Assembly: GCA_963969495.1 (NCBI GenBank)
Contig: OZ018321.1
Span: 196,891,126-196,955,125, forward strand
DNA from: Ceratothoa steindachneri
Taxonomy: Eukaryota; Arthropoda; Malacostraca; Isopoda; Cymothoidae
Direction of reading: 5' to 3'
DNA length: 64,000 nt
The position numbers and the translations under genes were made by a program. Position 1 is the first letter of the stretch, and every line of letters starts with the position of its first letter. Of the stretch, positions 24,050 through 35,260 are shown piece after piece. The notes beneath the pieces are model-generated. The model was not told where the DNA came from, made no database searches, and worked only from the letters and a program-made list of their open reading frames with translations.

Positions 24050-24470
24050 ACACGTGGTTTACTTGGACTTTCCACAAATTTAGATCAAATTCGAGTTAGG
24101 GGATTGACTAGACCACGGTAGAACATTAACTTTGATGTGTATGCACTACTCACGCCCTTCTTTCTCGGTGTGGTTTTGATCATTATCTTCCTGAAGCAAC
24201 CAATCATCTCAACTTCTCCACAGTTGTCGCTATTTTTCAATATTTGCCGGTACTCGGCTTTATTCTTCGCTCCATTAATTATATAAAGAGCACCATTCCC
24301 ATCAATAGAAACACCCTCATACCATAACGCTGCTGCCCCTATGATTTTCTGTGAGAATAGTGTTCTTCCCATTAGAGGTGATTCAATCACGGAGCAAAAC
24401 ATAATGAGTTGCATTCTTACTAAAGAGTTGAATTTTGTTCTCATCAAACCAAAGTAAATTTATATAAATT
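24050..24470 (-). pseudogene. Tc1-like transposase C-terminal half, broken
   Basis: The minus-strand frame 24447-24085 includes a degraded counterpart of the GGSVMVWG block followed by VSIDGNGALYIINGAKNKAE and YRQILKN, the standard middle of Tc1-family transposases. Further on TSKLMFYRGLVNP precedes a frame-shifted QSPNSNLIxICGK, which corresponds to SPDLNPIENLWK with the Asp changed to Asn. The DNA-binding half is not recognisable, and stops and frameshifts make it inactive. Confidence 0.7.
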
Positions 24471-26079
24471 TGATCTAGCTTTTCTGTATTTGCTCGTGAG
24501 AAAACATCTGCTAACATTTAGGGCCTTCTTTAGAAAACGGTCATGATTGGTATATTGAGCCCATTAGTTATTGATTTCTTTGGTAACTTTGGTCCTTGCA
24601 GCGTAATATAAGGCTTCGTGTGTTCACTTCGCTCATCTTTTTGTACTGGAAATACAAATTCATGAATGCGCTAAGCATATAAAGTCTTAAAAGTTACATA
24701 TAAAGTCTTAAAAGTTAAGAAAATTAAAATTATGGAGAGGGGCGAGGAGAATTTCGCCCATTATTTAGGCAGTAATGAGCAACTTAGTTTATTGCGTTAG
24801 AATTCATGTTGGAAAATTTCAATGGTAAAAATGGCCTTATAAATTTGGGAGGAAATACTATATCCACATCAAAGTACCATTAACCTAGTCGAATCGCTCT
24901 TGAAGGGAACACTATTAAGAAAAGCTCGGGGATAGTAAAAAGAAAGGGAGGAATATGAGGTTGGTTATTATTTTCTAGCAGATTTATTGGGTAACAATAG
25001 GAATCTGAATTTAGAGAAGTTACAAGTTCTTAATTGTGTTCAGGTTGGTATTCCTGGTTAACTGCTAGCACCCACTCTTCGCATGAGTCAGGTTTTCCCA
25101 CTTTAATATGACAAATTAATTTTATTACTTAGTATCGTTGGATCATACAAATACTTAGACTCTCATTTAATTCCCTTTTCTTTCATCCCCCATCACCATG
25201 GTCTTATAGAGGCAATAAAACGAATTTAACCTTAAAATATGCACTGGAATCTCAAAGAGGAAAGGAATCGTTATTTGTCAAATATTGTTTCCATAGGTGA
25301 ATTCTAATTTTCACGCAGGGAATGATTCATAATCCTTAATAAATTGCTTTAAATATCTCCTGATTTATGACATTTTCAATTGGATAACGCACACAAAGTT
25401 CAGAATGACATGCATTGATTAGTTCGAAGGCATAAGAGTCTCTTCCTCTTTGTGTGTGAGTAGTAGGGGCGTTGTGGTTCGTATTTTGTCTATGTGACAA
25501 TAATGTTTGAAGGATAATTAATCTCTTGATCTCAAAAGGGAGGGGAGGGAAGCAACCCGTTGCTTATAGCAGAGTATGGATTTGAGTTCCCTCTACAGGA
25601 GACAATAGTACTTCATTGGCAGGGTTCCGGAGTAGAGAAAACGAGGCAGGATTTTGGACTGTGACGACAGTGAAGGAATTATAGCCGAGTTGTGGTATGT
25701 TCTGTGCATCATGATGACGATTATGGAGGTTCTTAACTCCACATGGGTGAGTAACAGCGTATCCGTGCTCGTTACGATTTTTTCTCTCCCTCGACATCAA
25801 AAATCTAGCTCCGTATCCACTAGGCTAAGGAATGCTCGATATTTTTAGTTACTTAGTTATAAATTAAAAATAAAATTTAGAATCAGCCTTGTATAATGGT
25901 ACATTAGCAAAATAGGAAGGCAGTAATTAGAAACCAACAGCTTTGTGATAAGAAGATTTATTCTGATTTTTTTGCCATTATTATGACTAGTATTTGTTTT
26001 CCGTTTTTTTTAGTTCAATATTGTAATTTGTATACATGCCTATAAAGCAAAATTGCAAGGAAACTTTCAATTTTCAGAG
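24471..26079. other. 1.6 kb with no recognised gene
   Basis: A perfect 21-bp tandem duplication lies at 24676-24717 (unit CATATAAAGTCTTAAAAGTTA). The frames at 25564-25848 overlap on both strands and look like chance. Nothing else could be named. Confidence 0.5.
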
Positions 26080-26780
26080 AAGAGGAATTTTTGGTCAATC
26101 TGCAAGTTTACTTTCAATAAGATTTTGGGATACCCATTTCTTAAAGTTAATAGAATTATAATTGAATTTAAAGAAAAGGTTTAAAAACTTCTGAAAGATG
26201 TCTTCGTACTGTTTGAAGAGCCATTAATAAAATGCCAGGGTTAAAAGCTTATAAAGTGGCAGAAATAATCCAAATAAACTAAAGACTTATTCCTAGAAAG
26301 GCAGTAAATTACTTACCCGCATCTCTTGAATATTATGAACGTGTAGTCAGGGAGGCGCTTCCTTCAACTTCAAACAATATTAAGAAGAGCATTGATTGGG
26401 ATGAAGAAATAAGACACAAGATATTGGAAGTTTGTATGGCATAGTATTTTCTGACGAATCAAGGTGTGCTCATTTTTGGGACAGTGAAGGGTTATGGGTT
26501 TTGAGATTAATCCCTAATGAGTTTGGTATAAACAGATTAAATCCAACGGTGAAATTTAGTGTAAGGAGCAATTTGGAATGAGGAAACGTCAGAGTTCGTT
26601 GAGTATATTGGTAATATCATCTAAAAGAGCATAAATGTCGACTAATATAACAAGATTTTACGGACAATTGAAAAATAAAATAAGAACAAGGTCATAATTG
26701 CAGAATCCTATATTGCCAAACATGTTTAGGTGAGTTGAATCTCGAAATACCAATAGAGGGAAATCAAGAAATTATTATTA
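26080..26780 (+). pseudogene. Tc1-like transposase relic
   Basis: In shifting plus-strand frames the sequence gives SINNIKKSIDWDEEIRHKIL-like residues, then FSDESRCAHFWDSEGLWVLR (first catalytic Asp after FS), PTVKFS, and a downstream EYIGNII-SINVDxYNKIL stretch that corresponds to the DSxxYxxIL block of Tc1 transposases. The third catalytic region is missing or too decayed. It differs from the Tc1 relics at 11550 and 24050, so it is probably a separate family. Confidence 0.6.
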
Positions 26781-27579
26781 ATGTACTTTCATTATTTAAA
26801 GTATATTTATTTCTTTAAATTTACAAATAAAGGAATTTCACTAATTACTCGTAACTGCGTGCCTGTTTTTTTGTGCATACCTCTGTTGCTATCGGTTTGC
26901 AAAAGAGTGGTTTTATGTTTTGTTAGGCGGAATTGTTTGTAGAGGTTCATAGTCAGTATTTAGCACTAATTGAAGTGCTTTTGTTTTTCTCGACTTCTTT
27001 TCCCATTAAACACTTACGCTCCAGTTACTGAATGCTTAAGTTTACCAGAAATTTAATTGAACCCTAGGTCTTTATTTAGAAATTTAAAAGTTATCTTTGT
27101 AATCCTTTGAATAGTGTGTAAAAGAAACAAAAGTTCTCAAAATATTTCAAAGGAAACAACACAGAGTTCCCTAAAAAATTTCATTTTTATCTTCCGGGTT
27201 AAAGAACTGAACAAAAGAAGGGTTTAAGGTTAAAACTAGTTTCAAGAGAAAATATGGCGTGCTTCATGAAGAATCAAGACAAAACGAACAAATGGATTAC
27301 GCTACATTATCTGCATCTTAATAAAAAAAAACAAAAGCCTAGAAACTGCTAGGAATTATTAACTTAATTAATTAATATAATCCTTATTTAAATTGAAATT
27401 ATTTTCATGAATTTAATTTTGGCTAATTAAACTAAATCTTTCTATTTCTATATATATTGCTAATAAAAACTTCATGGCATCTATACTGTCTTTGAGTCTG
27501 TTCTCCGAGACAGTGACCTAATGAATATTTCTAACTACAACATTATAAAGAAGAAACTCACAGGAGAGAGATACAAATG
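26781..27579. other. no recognised gene
   Basis: AT-rich, stops in all frames, with no motif or RNA gene seen. Confidence 0.5.
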
Positions 27580-29900
27580 AGTAGCAACTGCAAAAAAAAA
27601 AGGGAATCAAGTATACACGTAGGAGAGTTGGCTGAAGTATACCATGTTGTGACAACAGAAATGGAGTATACTCCGCTCACGACCGCAGCAGCTTATCAAT
27701 CTCATCGACGCTTTTGTATCCCGATCCAATCATTAATGGAAATAATCAATAGGAATAATCCAATTATCTTACTGGGAGATCTCTGAATGCAAAATTGCAT
27801 GAATCAAGATACCTTACTGAAAATAACGCAGGAATAAACTTAGAACTGCTAATAAACAGGAAAATATTCTAAAGGGTAGGTTCAGACTTCCATAACTACA
27901 TTATCGGGAGAGCATCTAATAAACCAGATATTGTACTAACAAGCGAAAATATGCAGTAGAATATGTATTTGAAACCAGTCCTCATCCCATATAGTGACCA
28001 AATTGGAAGTTTGGTACGCATCTGACCAAGGAAATCCTACAAATCAGCGAATTGGGAATCATATTCAACAATGCTGGAAGGTAATGCTCAACCAGATATA
28101 GACCAGAAAGCATTGGAGAATGGAGGAAGTGATGGAAACGCTAAGAAAGAAGAACATTAAGGCAGAAGAACCATATTTACCAAAGATTATCTAAAATCTC
28201 TCCCTCACTCGAAAACGAAATAGAAAATGAAGTTAATAACAAGAAATATCAAGAGGAAATACAATACATATAAATAAATGAAAACTGCACAAACCAACAG
28301 AAAATTCAAGATTTGAAGATAAGCAAGAAGATCAATGGCAAGAGTCAATAAGAGAAGTGAAAAAATAAAAAATCCAGCCAAGGCATGGAAAATAATTAAT
28401 ATAATAAAAAGTAGTCTACCCATAGATGTCAATACTAAATGAACAAGGAGAAACAATGAAGAAACAGCAAACTTTAAGGATAATTAGGAAATTTTTACGC
28501 TATTAATGAACGAGATAATAAAAGATACAACAGAGAGACGGAGCAAAAAGTAACATATACCTAAGGACGAACGAAAACTGACTAACACCCGAGAGAAGAG
28601 TTGACAAAAAGATAGACCAAAATATAAGTAGCGACAATAACGGAAGAAAAACATGAATGTGCAATGAGCTGCTCTAAACAAAAGGAAAATGGAAAGACAT
28701 GAATAAGTAAACATAACTACGAGAGAGCCCTGAAAAAAATATTTAAATCAATAACCAACATCTTCCAAGCTTATATGAGCAGAGGGAGATTCCCAGAAAT
28801 ATTCAAGTGGCAAAGATAGATTTCCTTGTGGAAAAAGGAAAGACATCTACTCTAGTCACTAGCTATAAACCAATACGGCTGTTGAATTTCCTGGAAATAC
28901 AGTTCAAAATTGTACTAAATAGATGACTTGTGGCATTCATATAAGTAAACGGAATATACAATGAAGAAATTTCTTCAGATAGGTTTGGGATTTACTACTG
29001 GCATTAGCCATTATAGTGGAATACATGGCGCAAACCAAGGGTGAGAAAGGTTACGTAGACCTGGTCCTCCGAGAAGCTGAGAAAGGTTTAGTTAAGGTTT
29101 GAGTTAAATGACTTAAATATAAGCTCTCGCAACTAGATCTCGACAACAAGAAGGACAGAATATTGGCTGGTTACATAAGTAATAGAAAAGCCTATATCAC
29201 CCTTGAGGACCACAAAAGACCCACCTTCTCTCCTCAAACCTGGGTCTCACAGATGGGCAGAGCAGGAGTATCATCTCTTAATCAATTTATACGGCTGATA
29301 TCCTGCTCCTTATAGCATAGAGTATGCGAATGAAATCAACTAAATAATTTCGAGGCCCTCCACTAACACTAGATCACTAGATGGCAATCCAGAACAACGG
29401 AACGAGAAATTAAAAGCAATAAACACTACAAAAAGAAATATAAAATTAAGACTAACACAAATTTAAGATAATTCCAATAGTTAGAATCAAGAAGGACCAG
29501 GTTATTGTCAATGGAAAGATTTATGACTACTCGACGAGGTGAAATATGCTGGGACTGCGCAGCAAAACAAAAGAACAGCAAAACCCAATCTGGAACTAAG
29601 ACTGGTATAGCACCTGAAGAATAATAAATTTCACTGTATACAAAACATAGCCACGTCAATAATTACCTCTACGAAAAGAATAGAGAAAAAGAGTATTAGA
29701 GACCTAATAGAGAGGGCCGGTTGAGACCCGATAGACAGTATCTTGGAAAAGGGGGCAATGAAATATGGGCCAAAAGGAGGATAAACACTTTCAGACAACT
29801 GAGAATACAAAATGAAAAATACAAACACAGTAGGTTTTCCAGCAGCAGGGTACACCGGCGTCAAGCGGAAAGAGCAAAATTACCAATGATTTAGTAAAAT
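27580..29900 (+). pseudogene. LINE (Jockey/I-like) relic: endonuclease plus reverse transcriptase
   Basis: The 5' part (27590-28010) reads as an APE-type endonuclease: YQSHRRFCIPIQSLMEIIN, NNPIILLGDL, AKLHESRYLTENNAGINLEL, IIGRASNKPDIVLTSENM and a final YSDxxxV, i.e. the usual GDLNA, PD and SDH regions in order. From 28720 the RT N-terminal blocks follow: FKSITNIFQAYMSRGRFPE, SYKPIRLLNFLEIQFKIVL, VNGIYNEEISSDRFG, and then LSQLDLDNKKDRILAGYISN and KAYITLEDHKRPTFSP. The FADD box cannot be found with confidence. From about 29400 decayed frames continue to the C terminus. Many stops and frameshifts are present. Of the LINE relics in the window this has the longest span (about 2.3 kb), but it is older than the one at 30127-32400. 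Confidence 0.75.
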
Positions 29901-30031
29901 TATGGAAAATATGTAATCTAAAATATATAGAAGCTAATCCCCCCAAAAAATGAAACAAAGGCATTCATGCCTTAAATAACCACTACACATTTAGTAAAAA
30001 AGCAAATATTATACAAAGAATTAAAGGCAAC

Positions 30032-30034
<3 letters not shown>

Positions 30035-30126
<92 letters not shown>
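30035..30126. repeat. (AT)n(GA)n compound microsatellite
   Basis: About 65 bp of AT followed by 28 bp of AG. It sits at the 3' end of the minus-strand LINE, so it may be, or may have grown from, that element's simple-repeat tail. Confidence 0.95.
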
Positions 30127-30128
<2 letters not shown>

Positions 30129-32400
30129 ACATAGAGTTACATAGATACACAGATCACACGGGCCTTACGGCCCAGACTAAGGTGATCTGGCCTTAAATCT
30201 ACTGCCACTTACACATAGAATAGTAGAAGTAAAGGATAGAAAAGTTTTAGGCTCTCCCCACCCTCCACTCCCTCCGGCAAAAGACGTACATGGAATAATT
30301 TGGGAAAAGTACCTTGCAGGTGTAAGAAGACAGTAGCTGAAGGAAATTTGCATTGAATAGTAATTAAATGAAATGAATATGAAAACCACTTACATAAACC
30401 TGAAAGAGTTATATTTTTGTATTATTATTTTATTTTGTAGCTTATGCTAAACAATTCCAATATTTGTTAAGTGTTTGTCTAATCTCATTTTAAATGAATC
30501 TATAGTTCTGCTGTCCACTACTGCGTTTGGCAAATTATTCCAATCATTAATAATCGAGTAAGTGAAGAAGTTTTTTATTACATCCATAGTGGCTCTTTTA
30601 CCCTGAAGTTTTGAATCATGTCCACGGGTGAAACACTCCCCTCTCAGTGTGAACAAGTTATTGGCATTAACGTTGTTAAATCCTTTAAGTATTTTGAAAC
30701 TTTTAATAAGCTGCCCCCTTAGTCTTCGTTTTCTGACGGAAAATAGATTGAGTTATTTTAGCCTCTCGTGGTAAGGTTTGTTACGTACTGACGGGATAAG
30801 TTTTGTCGCTCTGTGTTGTACAGCTTCTAATTTATCTATGTCTTTTATTAAGTAAGGGGCCCAGAACTGTACAGCGTATTCGAGATGGGGCCTGACAATA
30901 CTTTTATATAGTAGCATAATTATCTCCTCACTTTTATAAGTAAAGTTTCTTTTTATAAATCCTAGTGCTGTGTTAGCTTTGTTTGCAGCAGCTGCGCATT
31001 GGTTTGATGTTTTTAAGTTTTCTGTAATTATTACTCCTAAATCTTTAACCTGCGGGGTTGTGTTTATTAAGCCGCCTTGCATTGTATAGGTGTATTTTTT
31101 GTTTTTTGTTCCGCACTGAAGGATTCAGCATTTGTCGATATTAAATGGCATTTGCCATTTCTCAGACCATTCGGTAATTTAATTTATATCAGCTTGCAGG
31201 CTAGCCCTGTCATCTTCGCATAATACTGAGTTACCTATTTTCGTGTCATCTGCAAATTTAGATATGATATTATTTATTCCAACGTCTATGTCATTGATGT
31301 ATATAGTAAATAAAATAGGCCCCAGGACTGATCCCTGGGGAACACCGCTGGTAACAGATACGCAGTCCGATTCCACGCCATTTATTATCACTTTCTGCTT
31401 CCTGTTTTTTTAACCAGCTACTAATCCATCCGTATATATTACCGTTAATTCCTAGCGTACGCACTTTGTTCATGAGTTTCTGATTAGGAATTTTGTCAAA
31501 TGCCTTTTTGAAATCTAGGTAAATTATATCTAATGATTTAGTATTGTTATATAGGTTGAAAAGGTTATGGTAAAAGTCGATTAGCTTTGTTAAGCACGAT
31601 CTCATAGACCTAAAACCATGCTGGCTATCACGCATAAGGTTATTGTTTAGGAGGAACTCTACTAGCTTGTCTCTAATCATCGTTTGGAGCAACTTTCGAA
31701 CTATTGAGGTTAAGCTAATGGGTCTGTAATTACTGGCCTGGTTTTTACATCCCTTCTAAGAAGATAGGTCTGACGTTAGCTTCCCTCCAATCATCAGGGA
31801 CGACCCCATGCTCGAGAGATTTGTTAAAAATGAGAGCAAGTGACTCTGCTAACTCATTATGGACATGTTTTAAGATTCTCGTGTAAAATTTATCAGGACC
31901 AGGAGTCTTGTACGAGTTTATTTTCTTAAATTTATCAATTACTAGTTGCGGATTTACTTCCAGGCTCCTTAGTGATGGGTGTTTGACCTGTATAGACTCG
32001 TTGTTATCGTTATTAGTATATCCTAAGGTAAAGACTGAACTAAAAAACTCGTTTAAGATATTAGCCATACCCATATCATCTGAAATAATTTCACCCAACT
32101 GGTTCTCCAAGGGGCCAATCCCGCTTCTCATTTGCCTATTTCTATTGATATAAGTATAGAAGTGTTTGGGATTACGGGTGCTTGCTTTCGCTATCTCGAT
32201 TTCGTATTTATGTTTCGTTGATCTTATGAGTGTTTTAACCTTTCTTCTGCTAGTGTTATATTGTTGGTTAACTTGATAGCTTCTATTGTGTTTTAATCAT
32301 GTGTGAAGACGGTTCCTATTTCTAATTGCTCGTTTGATGTCATTATTAAACCACGGCGGATTGCCTCTATTCGCGTTACTATTCCTTGTCTTAAGAGGAA
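30127..32400 (-). mobile_element. 5'-truncated LINE (Jockey/CR1-type), minus strand
   Basis: The element runs leftwards from about 32400, where it lacks the endonuclease, to its 3' untranslated region ending at 30127 next to (GA)n(AT)n. The right edge is close to another (GA)n(TA)n tract at 32476. It carries one reverse transcriptase frame broken by only a few lesions, so it is the youngest-looking LINE here. LINE copies are usually 5' truncated by incomplete target-primed reverse transcription, which fits. Confidence 0.8.
30447..32400 (-). pseudogene. LINE reverse transcriptase with intact FADD box, lightly broken
   Basis: Reading leftwards: GNPPWFNNDIKRAIR (about 32360), LGEIISDDMGMANILNEFF, YKTPGPDKFYTRILKH, LALIFNKSLEHGVVPDDWRE, then after a frame change MRDSQHGFRSMRSCLTKL and LDIIYLDFKKAFDKIPNQKL (first catalytic Asp region). 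A frameshift in an A-run near 31405 precedes TSGVPQGSVLGPILFTIYIN and SKFADDTKIG (catalytic FADD). The C-terminal part gives KDLGVIITENLK, RPHLEYAVQFWAPYL and RATKLIP. After a single stop it continues in the same frame to NDWNNLPNAVVDSRTIDSFK, with a stop at 30447. I see about four disabling lesions. Family level (Jockey versus CR1) is uncertain. Confidence 0.85.
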
Positions 32401-32475
32401 CATGGTTTTCTTTGGGCTATAAAAAATAGTTCTTTAAATTTATTCCAAAGTTGATTTACATCTTCTATTTCTATC

Positions 32476-32499
32476 AGAGAGAGAGAGAGAGAGAGAGAG

Positions 32500-32557
<58 letters not shown>
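32476..32557. repeat. (GA)n(TA)n compound microsatellite
   Basis: 25 bp of GA and then about 54 bp of TA. It separates the truncated 5' end of the minus-strand LINE from the plus-strand Penelope-like element. Confidence 0.95.
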
Positions 32558-32561
<4 letters not shown>

Positions 32562-32565
32562 ATCG

Positions 32566-32949
32566 TTGCATAACATAGGAGTATATGCAATACCATGCAA
32601 AGATTGCCATAAATTTTATATAGGAGAAACGGGGAGAAATCTAGACAAGAGAGTGTATGAACACCAAAGAGATATTAGAGTGGGCAGCAAAAGCAGTGGA
32701 ATATTTTGCCATGTTAGAGACTTGAATCATTTGATCGATTTCAATGGAAGTAAAATGGTATTTAACTCGGCTAACTATGTAGAGAGAAGAATCGTAGAAT
32801 CGAGCTTAATATCGTCAGTTCCTAATTTAAATCTATCTGAGGGTCAATTTTCTTTTAATCCTGTAATACAAAAGCAAATAAACAAAATAGTAAAATGTCA
32901 GCCCTTTAATATGTTTAGGCCTAACCCTCCCCTGATTAGCCACAAGTAG
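32566..32949 (+). CDS. GIY-YIG endonuclease domain of a Penelope-like retroelement
   Basis: This 127-codon uninterrupted frame is the C-terminal endonuclease of a Penelope-like element, which nicks target DNA for retrotransposition. Visible hallmarks are GVYAIPCKDCHKFYIGETGR, holding the GIY (here GVY) and YIG halves and the catalytic Arg of ETGR with a CxxC pair between them, then LDKRVYEHQRDI with the conserved His region, and RRIVESSLIS with the conserved Glu. The tail runs to PPLISHK and a stop at 32947. The Met at 32566 is only where the frame opens after the microsatellite. In a full element the reverse transcriptase would lie upstream, and here it is absent. It looks young because there are no stops. 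Without the RT it cannot move itself. Confidence 0.85.
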   Translation: MHNIGVYAIPCKDCHKFYIGETGRNLDKRVYEHQRDIRVGSKSSGIFCHVRDLNHLIDFNGSKMVFNSANYVERRIVESSLISSVPNLNLSEGQFSFNPVIQKQINKIVKCQPFNMFRPNPPLISHK

Positions 32950-33109
32950 GGGATTGGGGGAAAAAAGAGGGGATCTTTCACGATCTGACCCTGTGTTATG
33001 TTTGTAAGCACTTTTCTTATATTTTCTATCCAGTGTGAGTTGAAAAAGAGTGTGAAATACACCGAAACTGTTCTGAATTAAATTGTCTTCGGAGAATGTG
33101 GTTTAATTC

Positions 33110-33110
<1 letters not shown>
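32950..33110 (+). other. probable 3' untranslated end of the Penelope-like element
   Basis: About 160 bp between the endonuclease stop and the next (AT)n tract. They read through GTGTGAAATACACCGAAAC and end before the microsatellite. The element boundary is inferred from the microsatellite, not from a target-site duplication. Confidence 0.4.

Positions 33111-33114
<4 letters not shown>

Positions 33115-33140
<26 letters not shown>
33115..33140. repeat. (AT)n microsatellite
   Basis: 13 AT units closing the Penelope-like fragment on its 3' side. Confidence 0.9.
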
Positions 33141-34567
33141 CATCTTGTGGAATCTACACGTACGACACTATTGAAACGGGAAGTAGAAAAATGAATGGAA
33201 ACTGATGCAACCTGTAAGAGTACAATTTTCGAAAGTTTAAATCTTTTGGTAAAGGAGATAAAGAGAAAGGTAATTCTAAAATACGCCTTGATTTATGGAA
33301 GTATTAATGGGGGAAAACTTTACGAACCATAACATTCATGACATGGATATTTTTTAAATTTTAACATAAAATCAGAAAATTATAGCTAAAGACAATTAAG
33401 AAAATTAAGATCAAATCAAGATCTCATATGGTAGAGATATTATAACACCTGCCATAAATTAATTCATGCATTAGGTGTAAGAGAGAAATTCAATTTAATT
33501 CTTTTTGCAACACTCATTCTAAACCTCTCGCTATTGGGAAAAAATTTTGATTACATTTTCCAGGAAATTAAAGAAAAATCGAAAAATAAACTGACTAATA
33601 TAATAGCGGTGTTTTCCAGGAAGGGCGACGCTCAACAAAAGATATATACGAAAAATAAGACAGAATAAAAACAATAGTTCTTTTATTCCAAATTCAGGGC
33701 GACTAACACTGATGTCTCTTACTTAATAAACATTAATAATAACAGAAATAAATAGAAGAAACACTGAAAAACCATGGAAAACCATTAAGTAAAGATATCT
33801 TGAATATTAAAGTTAGGACGAGTCATTCCACTTATATTACCGTTACCCAAACAGCAGCTAAGCAAACCCCATTTATACGAAAAAGATGCCATCATATCCG
33901 CACAGGTGGAAAATAATGCTAGGAAAAATATAGGAAAAGGCCATTAAATACCCATCATTATGCCTTTCGGTTGCTCTTAGACTGCACGAAAATGAATGTC
34001 GAATTTAAATGCACTAGAGGTAAACTCTACGGGAGTTGTAACTCATATTCGATAAGAAATGCTTTCATCGAATCTGTTGCAGATTTATTGGCAACACCCT
34101 ATCCAGTTTGTAAGATTGATTACAATAAAGAACGATGACTTATTTCTTTATTGTATCATTTTGCATATATGTATGTGAATCTATGGTATGACTTTTAATC
34201 TGATAGATAAATAGATAAAAGTAAATTTATGTATATAAAGCTATATCAAAGTAGGTGCTGATATAGAGACATAGATTGAGAAGGTTAAATATATTTGCAG
34301 AGTTACATATATAGATAAATAGAGGGTTATATACATATATATATATATATTCAAATATGAAAGATATATAGACATTTAGATGGATACAAACATAAAAGAT
34401 ATGTGGATACCAATGAAGAAATACAGTGATTCTACAAAGTTTTAAGACTACTATGTTTTTATTATATAAAAAATAATAGAAATAATCAAACATTGCCCTT
34501 TGTTTCAGTATGTTTGTATCATAAATCGAAGGTAAAATATACCAAAATTTAAAGCACAATCACATTT
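33141..34567. other. 1.4 kb with no recognised gene
   Basis: AT-rich, with a short (AT)n tract at 34335-34350. The minus-strand frame 34227-34559 is low-complexity Ile/Tyr/Phe and is not called. Confidence 0.5.
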
Positions 34568-35260
34568 TATTAATAAATACAGTCAATTGATGCCCGCATT
34601 CAATATGTACAATGATCTCCCTGGTTCTTCAGTAGTGATTCAATTCCTTTTGGCACTGCCACTTTCCAATCGTGAGCAAGCTTTTGATTGAGGGCAACCC
34701 GATTGCTTAGCTGGGACTTTACCATAAGGCGATCCTCGCTTTCGTTCGAAGTTCTTGCACTTCCTGAAGACTTTTTCACAGGAGTGTAACCTGTCTTTAA
34801 AAGTAGACAATAATAATAAAGATTGTGCTCCTTGATGCGATACTCTTAGCCACTCTCTACTTGCATTTTAATTGACTTTGATGAATAGCATCCACGGTTG
34901 CACGCTACCCTTTGCAAAGAATCATTCATGGAATTGAAAGAGATTTAAATATTTTCCTTTTTTTTTCTTACTAAAGAGATTATAATTACACATTATTCAT
35001 TTAACCAATATTTTCATCATTTTACCCGTTTGATGGACTACTAAAGCATCAAAGAATGAAACACATTTCCTACAAGAACCGACCGCGAGTTTGAATTCAG
35101 CGATGCAATGGGTTTTATAAAATTTTACCTACTAATAAATCTGCAATAATTTAAATATTAGAATAATTATTTCTATCATATAAAATTTAAAAACGAATGA
35201 AAATATTATATATATATATATTAGCCTCTAAACCTTGGGTTATGACTATATGTGAAAAGA
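34568..35260 (-). mobile_element. internally deleted Tc1-like element
   Basis: Its left edge (ACAGTCAATTGATGCC) and its right part (ATCATTTTACCC, CCTACACGAGCA-like and TTTAAATATTA stretches) match, in order and orientation, the longer element at 45605-46950. On the minus strand it keeps the DNA-binding N terminus (TGYTPVKKSSGSARTSNESE, DRLMVKSQLSNRVALNQKLA) and then jumps to KGIESLLKNQGDHCTY, which resembles the extreme C terminus. The catalytic middle is gone, so it would depend on another copy for movement. Terminal inverted repeats and a target TA could not be fixed. Confidence 0.6.
35206..35221. repeat. short (AT)n tract
   Basis: Eight AT units near the right end of the Tc1-like remnant. 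A comparable short tract sits at the same place in the copy near 46936-46948. Confidence 0.8.
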
